This document shows, in pieces, positions 33,576-41,553 of a DNA stretch of 64,000 nucleotides. Under the pieces are notes generated by a model, which was not told the DNA's origin, did not search any database, and worked only from the letters and a program-made list of their open reading frames with translations. Numbering within the stretch: the stretch's first letter is position 1; each line of letters begins with the position of its first letter. Both the position numbers and the translations under genes were made by a program. The stretch covers positions 170,832 to 234,831 of the forward strand of contig NZ_JAQQTE010000023.1 of assembly GCF_028561565.1 (NCBI RefSeq). The letters run 5' to 3'. The stretch comes from Gilvibacter sediminis (lineage in GTDB: Bacteria > Bacteroidota > Bacteroidia > Flavobacteriales > Flavobacteriaceae).

Positions 33576-34634
33576 ATGATGAGTAAGTCACGTAAAAAGA
33601 TCGGTTTAGCCCCAGGTACCCTTGTATTTACGGGTAATAAAAAAGTCGATAAGGTGATCATTCACCAGTTGTCCTATAACAACGAGCAACTGGAACAAGG
33701 AGAACTCGACAGTCATAACGAACATCAAATTGCACCTTTAGATAATAAGAAGGTAGATTGGTTTGACGTTCGCGGCATGCACGATACAGAGCTCATTGCC
33801 GCACTGGGAGCTAATTTTGGAATGCATCCGCTTACCTTGGAGAATACTGTGGATATTCATCAAAGACCCAAATTTGAAGAATATGAAGAAGGCTTTTTCA
33901 TCACCTTAAAAGCTCTGCAATTCAAAGCAGAGACTAGAGAGGTGATCAAAGAACACTTGGCCATTTATGTTACTGACGGAGCTGTGATCAGCTTCCAAGA
34001 AACAGAGACCGATCTCTTTGCACCAGTCCGAGAGCGCTTGGAACGCAGTAGCGGCCGTATCCGTTCAAGAGGTGCTGATTACTTAGCCTTTGCTTTGATG
34101 GATGTAGTGGTAGATCATTACTATGTGGTCATTGAAGGGTTTGAAGAGGTGATCAATCACTTGGAAGAAGAACTGACGGACAATCCGAGTCCGCAGATCA
34201 AAGGAGAGATCCATCATTTGAAAAAGGAACTATTGCAATTGCGCAAGAAAGTAATTCCGCTGCGCGAGGCCACCTCACAATTTTCAAAGTCCGAACACAA
34301 ACTCATTGTAGACACCACCCCACTCTTTGTTAGAGACCTCTACGAACATACCGTTCATGTGATTGACAATCTGGATTCCAATAGAGATCTGCTCAATGGC
34401 TTACAAGATCTGTATATTTCTGAACTCAGCTTTAAAATGAATAAGGTAATGCAGCTGCTCACCTTGGTTTCTACCATTTTTATTCCGTTGACCTTCTTGG
34501 CAGGAATTTACGGAATGAACTTTACCAACATTCCTGAGCTTCACTATCAATACGGGTACTTTGTTTTGTTGGGCATTATGTTAGTGATTACCATTATCCT
34601 TATCATCTTCTTTAGACGCAAACATTGGATGTAA
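33576..34634 (+). CDS. corA: CorA-type magnesium/cobalt transporter
   Basis: A 352-residue member of the CorA/MIT family: a large cytosolic N-terminal domain with WFDVRGMHDTELIAALGANFGMHPLTLENTVDIHQRPKFEEYE, a long stalk helix with FSKSEHKLIVDTTPLFVRDLYEHTVHVIDNLDSNRDLL, then two membrane segments and the selectivity motif GMN in AGIYGMNFTNIPELHYQYGY, ending in a basic tail (FFRRKHW). It imports Mg2+ or related divalent ions. It starts at MMSKSRKKIG; the second Met is equally possible. Confidence 0.95.
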   Translation: MMSKSRKKIGLAPGTLVFTGNKKVDKVIIHQLSYNNEQLEQGELDSHNEHQIAPLDNKKVDWFDVRGMHDTELIAALGANFGMHPLTLENTVDIHQRPKFEEYEEGFFITLKALQFKAETREVIKEHLAIYVTDGAVISFQETETDLFAPVRERLERSSGRIRSRGADYLAFALMDVVVDHYYVVIEGFEEVINHLEEELTDNPSPQIKGEIHHLKKELLQLRKKVIPLREATSQFSKSEHKLIVDTTPLFVRDLYEHTVHVIDNLDSNRDLLNGLQDLYISELSFKMNKVMQLLTLVSTIFIPLTFLAGIYGMNFTNIPELHYQYGYFVLLGIMLVITIILIIFFRRKHWM

Positions 34635-34685
34635 ATGTTAAAATCTTTTAACAGCTCAAGGGCTGATTTAACACTTTTAAGACTT

Positions 34686-34705
34686 TATAACTAGAAAAAT
34701 AGTTA
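34686..34705. promoter_or_regulatory. Second copy of BlaI-type operator, upstream of dps
   Basis: TATAACTAGAAAAATAGTTA is identical over 20 bases with 16757-16776 in the BlaI promoter. Its inner TAACTA/TAGTTA dyad has a 6-base spacer. It lies 17 bases upstream of a TTGACA-like element, in the 242-base gap between corA and dps. Binding by the repressor is inferred. Confidence 0.65.
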
Positions 34706-34721
34706 AAGGCCGTTAAAGGAC

Positions 34722-34749
34722 TTGACAAACTTCCCTCTGCCGTTATATT
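34722..34749 (+). promoter_or_regulatory. Possible promoter of dps-mscS
   Basis: TTGACA (34722-34727), 16-base spacer, TATATT (34744-34749). It looks more like an E. coli sigma-70 promoter than the usual flavobacterial type. No TAnnTTTG is seen in this gap. Confidence 0.4.
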
Positions 34750-34769
34750 AAGAGTGTACCATTACAAAA

Positions 34770-34846
34770 GCAGTGTCGCTCAGGTACTTGAATTTCTTTA
34801 CTGGTGAGCTTTCTTAGGTGCCTTCTGCACCCCTCACCCACACTGC
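34770..34846 (+). ncRNA. Structured 5' leader of dps, three-way junction candidate
   Basis: GCAGTGT (34770-34776) and ACACTGC (34840-34846) would close a domain containing two hairpins: GCTCA/TGAGC (34778-34782/34805-34809) and GGTGC/GCACC (34817-34821/34827-34831). The closing stem ends 30 bases before the dps start. I do not recognise a known riboswitch class. It might control dps translation, but no ligand is suggested. Confidence 0.35.
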
Positions 34847-34876
34847 AAATCTATTTATTAACTCTAAAATTTCAGC

Positions 34877-35383
34877 ATGAATTATTTAAACATGAATGAT
34901 GAGAAATTGTTGCCCGTAGTGATTGAACTCAATACACTCTTGGCAGAATATCACATCTACTATCAAAAATTAAGAAACTATCATTGGAACGTACTCGGAA
35001 AGAATTTCTTTGACTTGCACGCCAAGTTTGAAGACCTCTACACAACAGCCCGCGTAAGAATTGACGAGATTGCCGAGCGCATCTTAACCTTGCGTTATCA
35101 CCCGGTAAGTAAATACAGTGACTATCTGCGTATTTCCAAATTGGAAGAATCAGAAAGTATTAAGGACGACCGTGAAATGGTGATGGAGATCTTAAACGAC
35201 CATAGAATGCTACTAGCACAAATGCGTACCGTAATGTTACACGCAGACAATGCGAAAGACGAAGGTACAGCAGACCTACTAGGAGCCTACATCCGTGAGA
35301 TGGAAAAAGACAGTTGGATGCTCAACGCTTGGTCTAAAAGAAATGAAGAGACCTTAGCCACAAGTTTAATCGAAGAAGCATAG
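34877..35383 (+). CDS. dps: Dps/ferritin-like DNA-protection protein
   Basis: A 168-residue Dps: iron oxidation and storage, and DNA protection under stress or starvation. The ferroxidase ligands lie in YYQKLRNYHWNVLGKNFFDLHAKFEDLYTTARVRIDEIAERIL (His, Asp and Glu of the intersubunit site). It then has LNDHRMLLAQMRTVMLHADNAKDEGTADLLGAYIREMEKDSWMLNAWSK. The start chosen is the ATG at 34877, though a second Met follows at residue 6. It lies 4 bases before mscS. Confidence 0.95.
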   Translation: MNYLNMNDEKLLPVVIELNTLLAEYHIYYQKLRNYHWNVLGKNFFDLHAKFEDLYTTARVRIDEIAERILTLRYHPVSKYSDYLRISKLEESESIKDDREMVMEILNDHRMLLAQMRTVMLHADNAKDEGTADLLGAYIREMEKDSWMLNAWSKRNEETLATSLIEEA

Positions 35384-35387
35384 AAAA

Positions 35388-36287
35388 ATGACCGTACAAG
35401 ACTTAGAATCTGCAAATCAAGTAAGCGAAAAATTGACCGGCTGGTGGGACACTTTTGTGGCTAACCTACCAAATCTGGGAGTCGCATTGGCAGTCTTGTT
35501 AGTTTCTTTCTTGGTTTCAAAACTGGTATACCGCGCTACCTTAAAGTTAATTTATAAGCGCGTCAAGCAAACCAGTGTAACCCAATTAATAGCACGTGTG
35601 GCCTCTACGGTCGTGGTGCTAGGAGGATTGATCCTCGCTTTGGTGTCCTTGAATTTAGGAAAGGCTTTAACAACCATGTTATCGGCTGCCGGTGTATCTG
35701 GACTGGTAATTGGTTTGGCCCTACAAGGGACACTGTCCAACCTGATCTCAGGTATTGTTCTTTCCTTTAGAAAAAACATCAGCATTGGAGATTGGATAGA
35801 ATCCAACGGCTATGCAGGAGAGGTGACCGACATTAACCTCAACTATTTTGTGATGCGAGAAGCAGACAACAACATTGTGGTGCTTCCCAACCGAAAGATC
35901 ATGGAGAATCCTTTTAAGAACTTCTCCAAAACCACAGAGATGCGCATTACACTTTCCTGCGGAGTTGGCTATGAATCCGACTTAGAACGCGTACAGGGAT
36001 TGACCAAAAAAACTATTGCGCAACACTTTGATCAAGAAAAGCTAGAACGCGAATTGGAGTTTTACTATACCGAATTTGGAGATAGCTCCATAAACTTCAT
36101 CAGTCGATTCTGGATCAAAGGAGAAAGCGGCTTAGACAAACTTAGAGCCAAAAGCAAGGCCATAATCGAGCTTAAAAAAGCATTCGATAAAGAAGGAATC
36201 AATATTCCATTCCCTATCAGAACCTTGCAATTCGACAACGCCTTACCGCTGAGTCAAAAACCAGAAAAAGCCTTTTCAGAGAACTAG
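35388..36287 (+). CDS. mscS: Small-conductance mechanosensitive channel, MscS family
   Basis: A 299-residue MscS channel that opens on hypo-osmotic membrane tension. Three N-terminal membrane segments end with the pore-lining helix TTMLSAAGVSGLVIGLALQGTLSNLISGIVLSF, followed by the beta domain (SIGDWIESNGYAGEVTDINLNYFVMREADNNIVVLPNRKIMENPFKNFS) and the alpha/beta vestibule with INIPFPIRTLQF. It starts 4 bases after dps, an osmotic/oxidative stress pair. Confidence 0.95.
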   Translation: MTVQDLESANQVSEKLTGWWDTFVANLPNLGVALAVLLVSFLVSKLVYRATLKLIYKRVKQTSVTQLIARVASTVVVLGGLILALVSLNLGKALTTMLSAAGVSGLVIGLALQGTLSNLISGIVLSFRKNISIGDWIESNGYAGEVTDINLNYFVMREADNNIVVLPNRKIMENPFKNFSKTTEMRITLSCGVGYESDLERVQGLTKKTIAQHFDQEKLERELEFYYTEFGDSSINFISRFWIKGESGLDKLRAKSKAIIELKKAFDKEGINIPFPIRTLQFDNALPLSQKPEKAFSEN

Positions 36288-36377
36288 TTGTCCTAGACAA
36301 AGACAACTTATAATCTAACATTACGGTCCCAGAGACCGCAGGCTAAATATTTTCTAATAATTACAAAAACTATAAAA

Positions 36378-36845
36378 ATGAACTATATAAAATCTATTAT
36401 AACACTCGCTGCAATTGCTTTAACCGTATCTGTGTCCGCGCAGAGTAACGAGCAAACTGTAGACGAAACGACAATCAAGAAATATCAAATTGAACGTAAC
36501 GGACAAGACTCCTTTTACACCTTACGCATTGAAAGCATGCGCAATGAAGTGGTAAGCTTGGAAAAATCGGAACGCTATGAGTTGAATCAAGATCGTGTAG
36601 ACAATATGGACAAAGTCACCAAACGCATCAGCATTGATGCCGACAATGACGGCCAATACGATAGAATGATCACCATGAGTTACAAAAGCGAGGCCGAGGA
36701 TAGTTTTTCCATTGTGCCGAGTAATGAAGGATTCTTAATCACATTGATTGGAGAAGAGATCGAATACAATCTATTGAAGAAAGACTATGAAATTGAAAAG
36801 AAGTATGTCGATTTGTTTGATATCATGCTGAGTGAAGCCAAATAA
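36378..36845 (+). CDS. Secreted protein, paralogue of the gene at 25113
   Basis: A 155-residue exported protein with signal peptide ending SVSAQ. The mature chain carries RYELNQDRVDNMDKVTKRISIDADNDGQYDRMITMSYKS, which lines up with RYDLNQNKAYSPVYVDRTVWIDNDNDDIYEKEVILSYTK in the gene at 25113. Both thus share a short beta domain with a D-x-D-N-D-like turn. Function unknown. It follows mscS by 90 bases and ends in a terminator. Confidence 0.7.
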   Translation: MNYIKSIITLAAIALTVSVSAQSNEQTVDETTIKKYQIERNGQDSFYTLRIESMRNEVVSLEKSERYELNQDRVDNMDKVTKRISIDADNDGQYDRMITMSYKSEAEDSFSIVPSNEGFLITLIGEEIEYNLLKKDYEIEKKYVDLFDIMLSEAK

Positions 36846-36867
36846 TTTGGACTTCACAAGAGTTGAA

Positions 36868-36896
36868 AAGCCAGCCTTAGTGCTGGCTTTTTTTTT
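36868..36896 (+). terminator. Terminator after dps-mscS-secreted protein genes
   Basis: AAGCCAGC (36868-36875), CTTAGT loop, GCTGGCTT (36882-36889) followed by a long T run. Confidence 0.93.
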
Positions 36897-36908
36897 ACCC
36901 CTAAGCCA

Positions 36909-36939
36909 TTGATTAAGCACCTGGTAATGATTACATTTA
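36909..36939 (+). promoter_or_regulatory. Possible promoter of AraC-type gene
   Basis: TTG (36909-36911), 20-base spacer, TACATTTA (36932-36939), one mismatch to TAnnTTTG. The ATG follows 9 bases later, so the transcript would have almost no leader. Confidence 0.4.
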
Positions 36940-36948
36940 TAGAGTGCT

Positions 36949-37803
36949 ATGAATAGAGATACTATAGACATCAACGATTTTACCGTTCTGGTTGAGATCA
37001 ACAAGGCGCAAGAATTGGTAACAGACGCTTGCAGCTTTGATGAGCCTGTGGTGGCTGTCGCCTTTTACGGATCTGGCAATGTGGAACTGAGCATGGAATG
37101 GGGTAAGCAGAAAAAGCAATACAAGGGCACCAAAGGATTGGCGCTTTCTTTTTATGCCGATGCGACTGTAAATTGTGTGCACCGAGTAGCGCCGGACAAA
37201 CCTTTGGAATGTATCGTGGTAGCCACAGCGCTGCGCAAGCTTAATGAACTTCCCAATCAAGAAGGTGAGATCTTTTCAGAAATGCTCAACGAACTGGTAA
37301 ATCCCAGCGACAATTATGTAGAAGGTCCTCAGTTCTTTATGAGTCCGCAAATGCAACAAATTGTGGACTCCATCTTTGCGAACAGTTTTACGGGCAAGAC
37401 CAAAATGATGTTCTTTCGCTCTCAGATCACGGTACTACTCTCCCACTTCTTTGGACAATTGGCCCTGTCCTATCAGCAGCAAAACAGACCGCAAGAAACC
37501 GATAAATTAGAACTGGCCAAAGAGATCCTCGCCGCCAATTTAGACAACCCGCCTTCACTTACGGAACTGGCCAAAAGCATCGGGCTAAACACCACCAAAC
37601 TCAAAAAAGACTTTAAAGCCGTCTTTGGGGTGCCCGTTTTTAAATACCTCCAAAACCAGCGTCTGACCACCGCTCATGAAATGATCCAAAAACAACAGGC
37701 CACCGTTCAGGAAGCAGCCTGGCAAGTGGGTTACGACAGTTTGAGTTCCTTCTCCAACGCCTTTACCAAAAAATTCGGCTACAGACCCAGCCAGGTCAAG
37801 TAG
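36949..37803 (+). CDS. AraC family transcriptional regulator
   Basis: A 284-residue regulator. Residues about 1-150 form a cupin-like or related beta domain (FTVLVEINKAQELVTDACSFDEPVVAVAFYGSGNVELSMEW). The C-terminal ~95 residues are the double HTH: PSLTELAKSIGLNTTKLKKDFKAVFGVPVFKYLQNQRLTTAHEMI and ATVQEAAWQVGYDSLSSFSNAFTKKFGYRPSQVK. It heads a plus-strand group of small redox/membrane genes, which may be its targets. Confidence 0.93.
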   Translation: MNRDTIDINDFTVLVEINKAQELVTDACSFDEPVVAVAFYGSGNVELSMEWGKQKKQYKGTKGLALSFYADATVNCVHRVAPDKPLECIVVATALRKLNELPNQEGEIFSEMLNELVNPSDNYVEGPQFFMSPQMQQIVDSIFANSFTGKTKMMFFRSQITVLLSHFFGQLALSYQQQNRPQETDKLELAKEILAANLDNPPSLTELAKSIGLNTTKLKKDFKAVFGVPVFKYLQNQRLTTAHEMIQKQQATVQEAAWQVGYDSLSSFSNAFTKKFGYRPSQVK

Positions 37804-37892
37804 TGCACTTTTGGAACAAATCATACTTCTTTTAGAATAAATCTAGCCACCTAGACCGCCCTAGTTTTGACGTGTCATTAAAAACATACGTC

Positions 37893-38294
37893 ATGAGATT
37901 AACTAGAATACTTATTGTCGGATTAGCCACTTGGCTGTTTGGTGTGCTCAGCTTTGTGCTCGCTTATATGCTTCCTTTTATGGAAAACAAGGAGCTACAG
38001 GCCAATTTGGGATTGATCGCTATTCTCTTCCCTTTAGTTTGGAACGCCAATCGCATTTACTACAAAAAGAGCTCCGCCATCAACGGCTGGATCCTGGGAA
38101 CACTTTTCTTTTTGATCAGCGGTACTATGGACGCCCTAGTAACTGTTCCCCTGCTCTTTTTGCCGGAAGGTGGTAGCTATGCTGATTTTTATGGCGATCC
38201 TCTCTTTTGGGGGATCGGATTGATTTTCGTCGCCCTAAGTGGCGCTTATTATCACCTGCGAGTTAAAAACGCCGCACAACCCACAAAATCATAA
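37893..38294 (+). CDS. Small membrane protein, DUF5367-like
   Basis: A 133-residue membrane protein from the ATG at 37893; a GTG 21 bases upstream is possible but not needed. Four membrane segments: ILIVGLATWLFGVLSFVLAYMLPF, LGLIAILFPLVWNA, ILGTLFFLISGTMDALVTVPLLFL and DPLFWGIGLIFVALSGAYYHL. Order and the ENKELQANLGL/ FYGDPLFWxIG motifs resemble DUF5367. Function unknown. Four bases separate it from the next gene. Confidence 0.7.
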   Translation: MRLTRILIVGLATWLFGVLSFVLAYMLPFMENKELQANLGLIAILFPLVWNANRIYYKKSSAINGWILGTLFFLISGTMDALVTVPLLFLPEGGSYADFYGDPLFWGIGLIFVALSGAYYHLRVKNAAQPTKS

Positions 38295-38298
38295 ACCC

Positions 38299-38796
38299 AT
38301 GTACTCTTTAACCAATTTCAATTTACTGCTGACCTTATTGCTAACAGGCCTGACCGCTGGACTCTGTTTTACTTGGACTAATGCCATAACGCCGGGCATC
38401 GGAAAGCTGGATGATCAAAATTTCTTGATGGCCTTCCAACAGATGAATCGGTCCATCATCAACCCGAGTTTCCTTTTAGTCTTCTTTGGACCGCTCTTAG
38501 GGCATTTAGTGAATGTTTATCTGCACAGATTCACTCCAGATAAAAGCTTTTGGCTGTTCGTAGTCGCAGCTGCGCTATATCTAATTGGATTGGTAGTGGT
38601 AACCATCACCAAGAATGTTCCCTTAAACGAACTCCTAGATTCGGTAGACATTGCCAGCGCGTCACAAGAAGAACTCGGTTGGCTCAGACGCCAATTTGAA
38701 AAGCCGTGGAATACTTGGCATAACATCAGAACCCTCACAAGTACCTTGAGCTTTTTGCTCCTCGCATTGGGCATGCTTTTAAAAAATAACGCTTAA
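38299..38796 (+). CDS. DUF1772 (anthrone oxygenase-like) membrane protein
   Basis: A 165-residue protein from the ATG at 38299; the longer frame overlaps the previous gene without family support. Four membrane segments; the signature ITPGIGKLDDQNFLMAFQQMNRSIINPSFLLVFFGPLL is typical of DUF1772. Related fungal proteins are anthrone oxygenases, but the bacterial function is unknown. It lies in a compact group with the DUF5367-like and NmrA-like genes. Confidence 0.85.
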   Translation: MYSLTNFNLLLTLLLTGLTAGLCFTWTNAITPGIGKLDDQNFLMAFQQMNRSIINPSFLLVFFGPLLGHLVNVYLHRFTPDKSFWLFVVAAALYLIGLVVVTITKNVPLNELLDSVDIASASQEELGWLRRQFEKPWNTWHNIRTLTSTLSFLLLALGMLLKNNA

Positions 38797-38829
38797 AAAC
38801 AAATCACAAATACACAAAAACAAATCCTT

Positions 38830-39669
38830 ATGAAAAATCAATTTTTAATTCTCGGAGGTACCGGAAAAACCGGAAGCCGTATTGCTAAAAGATTACAAGA
38901 ACGCGGAGAGACCGTACGTTTGGGCTCCAGAAGAGCCACTCCTTCTTTCAGTTGGGAAGACTCCAGCAATTGGGCAGAGGTAGTAAAAGACATTACCCAC
39001 CTCTACATCACTTATCAACCAGACTTGGCCGTTCCGGGCGCCTATCAGGCCGTGAGTGAACTGGTAGCTCAGGCAAAGAAGGCCGGTGTGAAAAAGATCG
39101 TGCTACTGTCTGGAAAGGGAGAAACTGAGGCGCAACGCTGTGAAGGAATCGTAAAAAAATCTGGAATTGACTATACCATCATTCAGTGTAATTGGTTCAG
39201 TCAGAACTGGAGCGAAAGTTTCTTAATGGAACCCGTTTTGGAAGGTCATGTTGCCCTACCCATGTCTGACAGTAAAATTCCTTTTGTAGATGCTGAGGAT
39301 ATCGCCGATGTTGCTGTAGCCGTTTTCTTGAATCCGAAACACAACGGTCATACCTATGAGCTCACCGGTCCGAAGGGTTACACTTTTAAAGAAGCCGTGG
39401 CTACAATTGCTACTGCTACTGGCCGCGATATTGGATTTACCCCAGTAAGCATGGAGGCCTACAAAGGGGTCATGCAAGAAATGGGGCTCCCTGAGACCTA
39501 TGTTTGGCTCATTACCTATTTGTTTACCGAAGTGATCGGGAATCCAGACAACTCAATAATCACCAAGGATATTGAGAATATCATTGGAAGGCCTGCTAAA
39601 GACTTTAAGCAGTACGCGGATGAGTTGGCTGCCACAGGGGGTTGGGATGTGCCCACAACTGCGGTATAA
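38830..39669 (+). CDS. NmrA-like NAD(P)-binding oxidoreductase
   Basis: A 279-residue atypical SDR. The NAD(P)-binding loop is FLILGGTGKTGSRIAKRLQERG (GGxGxxG) at about residues 5-26, then VKKIVLLSGKGETEAQRCEGIVKKSGIDYTIIQCNWFSQNW, with no YxxxK catalytic pair in the normal place, and the C-terminal GHTYELTGPKGYTFKEAVATIATATGRDIGF. Members act as redox sensors or quinone reductases. It is likely controlled with its neighbours by the AraC-type regulator. Confidence 0.9.
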   Translation: MKNQFLILGGTGKTGSRIAKRLQERGETVRLGSRRATPSFSWEDSSNWAEVVKDITHLYITYQPDLAVPGAYQAVSELVAQAKKAGVKKIVLLSGKGETEAQRCEGIVKKSGIDYTIIQCNWFSQNWSESFLMEPVLEGHVALPMSDSKIPFVDAEDIADVAVAVFLNPKHNGHTYELTGPKGYTFKEAVATIATATGRDIGFTPVSMEAYKGVMQEMGLPETYVWLITYLFTEVIGNPDNSIITKDIENIIGRPAKDFKQYADELAATGGWDVPTTAV

Positions 39670-39783
39670 ATGCTCAAGCTAAAACGGATCGTCGAATTGA
39701 TGATTCGTTTTAGCATTTGGGTTTTACCTAGGCGCGGATCTCTAAAATCAAAGAAGTTTGTAACTTAAAGGAAAATTAGAACC

Positions 39784-40209
39784 ATGAGTAACGACGTCCG
39801 CAAAGAATATTCCAACGGAGAGATCACCGTGATCTGGAAACCCAAACTGTGTATACACGCCAAAGAGTGTGTCAATAGACTGCCTGAGGTCTACGACCCT
39901 GAGAAGCGCCCGTGGATCCAGCCAGAGAATACCTCTGCGGAAGCCTTAAAAAAGCAAATTGACGCTTGTCCTTCTGGTGCTTTGAGTTATAAAATGGAAG
40001 GAGAGGCAGCTCCAGAGGCCCAAAGTCTGGAGACCAAAGTAGAAGTTTTAGAAAATGGGCCTTTGCTGGTCTATGGAACGCTTAATGTAACCGACGCCGC
40101 AGGCAACACCGAAACCAAAAACAGAACTACGGCCTTTTGTCGTTGTGGTCAATCACAGAACAAGCCGTATTGTGACGGAGCACATGTAGAAGCTGATTTC
40201 CGCGGATAA
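39784..40209 (+). CDS. Fe-S protein: divergent 4Fe-4S mono-cluster plus CDGSH domain
   Basis: A 141-residue fusion. Residues about 10-75 match the Fer4_19 domain: WKPKLCIHAKECVNRLPEVYD ... IDACPSGALSYKME, with three Cys in place of four. The C-terminal region has CDGSH-type 2Fe-2S ligands FCRCGQSQNKPYCDGAH, i.e. C-x-C, C and His. The pair is a common stand-alone redox protein in Bacteroidota. It ends in a strong terminator and closes the AraC-led group. Confidence 0.9.
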   Translation: MSNDVRKEYSNGEITVIWKPKLCIHAKECVNRLPEVYDPEKRPWIQPENTSAEALKKQIDACPSGALSYKMEGEAAPEAQSLETKVEVLENGPLLVYGTLNVTDAAGNTETKNRTTAFCRCGQSQNKPYCDGAHVEADFRG

Positions 40210-40231
40210 GATCAATAAGTCTATAAAATCA

Positions 40232-40261
40232 AAAACCACCCTGAAAAGGGTGGTTTTCTTT
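40232..40261 (+). terminator. Terminator after CDGSH protein gene
   Basis: AAAACCACCCT (40232-40242), GAAA loop, AGGGTGGTTTT (40247-40257) and T-rich tail; also usable for the convergent protease gene. Confidence 0.92.
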
Positions 40262-40292
40262 GTTTAAGGAAAATTGATGGTTAGTTATTTCC

Positions 40293-41147
40293 TTAGTACA
40301 TACTGCGTAAAGCGGTAATGTCGTTCCCGTTGAACTCTCCGTTAGTAGAAGCACTGAAACATGCCAACATGATCGATGTTGCATCATATCCAGTAGCTGT
40401 TCCTGGAACGTAGATGGCTCCAACTCCTGCTGAACCTTCGTTTACATTCTGCCCGCAGCTTTGACGGCTGAAGTAGTCTGTGTGCCGGAATCCAACAGAG
40501 TGACCGATCTCGTGAGTGATCACGTGCTCGTTCACATTGGTAGAGAATCCATCCAAACCATAGATCTGTACCCACTTGTACGGAAGTCCAGAACTTGGGA
40601 AACCAGCGCTTCCTCCAGAACCTGATTGGGTTGGGTTGTTGTAAACGACCATATCTTTGTCACCAAAGTTGGTTCCAAAGGTCAGTGTAAAGCTAATAGA
40701 AACTCCACTCAAACGGTTGTAGTTGTTTACAGCCCATTGTAAAGCAGTTCGCGCCTTACTGGAAAGACCATAACCACCGCCACCGGTATACCCGATGATG
40801 GTAATGTTTCTACCCTGTTGTACCAGGTTAGAAGTACGGTACTGCTTAGCCAATGGATCTGAATCAAGTTCAGCGGCCATTTCGGCAAGTTGCTTTTCAG
40901 TCATTACAACATCTTCTTCAATGAACAGACGCTCCTCGCTGGTTCCATCTGGGAAGAAGAATTCATCATAACGAATGAAATTAGGGTTCATACCCAAATC
41001 TTGCACCTGCTCCACCACTTTCTGTGGTACTGGCTTAGTCAGGTTTGCTTCTTCGATTTGAGCTTCGGTGTCGGGATCTTCTGAACATGCAGAAAATACC
41101 AGTGCTCCCATAAGTAATAGAGCACTTTTTTTAAGTACGTTTTTCAT
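40293..41147 (-). CDS. Secreted M57 (dual-action HEIGH) metallopeptidase lipoprotein
   Basis: 284 residues. A signal peptide ends in LVFSAC (Cys at about 20), so it is lipid-anchored. The catalytic site is ITHEIGHSVGFRHTDY: HExxHxxxxxH with the metzincin-type third His, followed further on by ATGYDATSIMLACFSAS, the Met-turn. Propeptide-like N-terminal region with EERLFIEEDVVMTEKQLAEMAAE. Closest recalled family is Bacteroidota peptidase M57. It stands alone with its own terminator. Confidence 0.93.
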   Translation of the reverse strand: MKNVLKKSALLLMGALVFSACSEDPDTEAQIEEANLTKPVPQKVVEQVQDLGMNPNFIRYDEFFFPDGTSEERLFIEEDVVMTEKQLAEMAAELDSDPLAKQYRTSNLVQQGRNITIIGYTGGGGYGLSSKARTALQWAVNNYNRLSGVSISFTLTFGTNFGDKDMVVYNNPTQSGSGGSAGFPSSGLPYKWVQIYGLDGFSTNVNEHVITHEIGHSVGFRHTDYFSRQSCGQNVNEGSAGVGAIYVPGTATGYDATSIMLACFSASTNGEFNGNDITALRSMY

Positions 41148-41268
41148 AGAAATCGCAATTAATGGTTAGTGAAAATTGAATGATTTCCTTGAAGTTACAA
41201 AAAGAGAGGCTAACTAATGTTAGTAATTTTGAGTGGAGCTAAAAGTTTGTGGTTCAGCCATAATTGGC

Positions 41269-41544
41269 TTACACAATTTCGGCACTGAGGCCTGCTTGAA
41301 GTAGTTTTGAGCAGCGTGGTTTAAGGTCTTCATAAGGACCGGTTTTCACGGTGCATTTCCCTTTGTAATGAACAATTAAGGAACACTGCTCTGCCTGTTC
41401 TGGGGTATGATCACAAGTGGAGATCAAGCAAGAAATAACGTGATCAAAGGTATTTACATCATCGTTATAAAGTACAATCTCGTTCTCTCGCTGCTCCAAA
41501 ACAGCGACATCTAAATCTTCTTGATATTTTTCTTGTCCACTCAT
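41269..41544 (-). CDS. clpS: ClpS-type adaptor of the Clp protease
   Basis: A 91-residue ClpS. The core NEIVLYNDDVNTFDHVISCLISTCDHTPEQAEQCSLIVHYKGKCTVKTGPYEDL carries the N-degron pocket residues (N-DD-xxTFxHV) and the ClpA-binding HxxG-type turn as HYKGKC. It delivers N-end rule substrates to ClpAP. It lies 9 bases after prmA, last in a minus-strand operon. Confidence 0.94.
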   Translation of the reverse strand: MSGQEKYQEDLDVAVLEQRENEIVLYNDDVNTFDHVISCLISTCDHTPEQAEQCSLIVHYKGKCTVKTGPYEDLKPRCSKLLQAGLSAEIV

Positions 41545-41553
41545 TATCAGGGG

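Noticed and set aside
34637..34652. GTTAAAATCTTTTAAC dyad after corA as a terminator
   Set aside because: The stem is all A/T apart from the ends, has a 2-base loop and no T run; too weak to call.
39678..39713. Hairpin after the NmrA-like gene as a terminator
   Set aside because: GCTAAAACG pairs with CGTTTTAGC but the loop is long and the T tract is interrupted; evidence is borderline.
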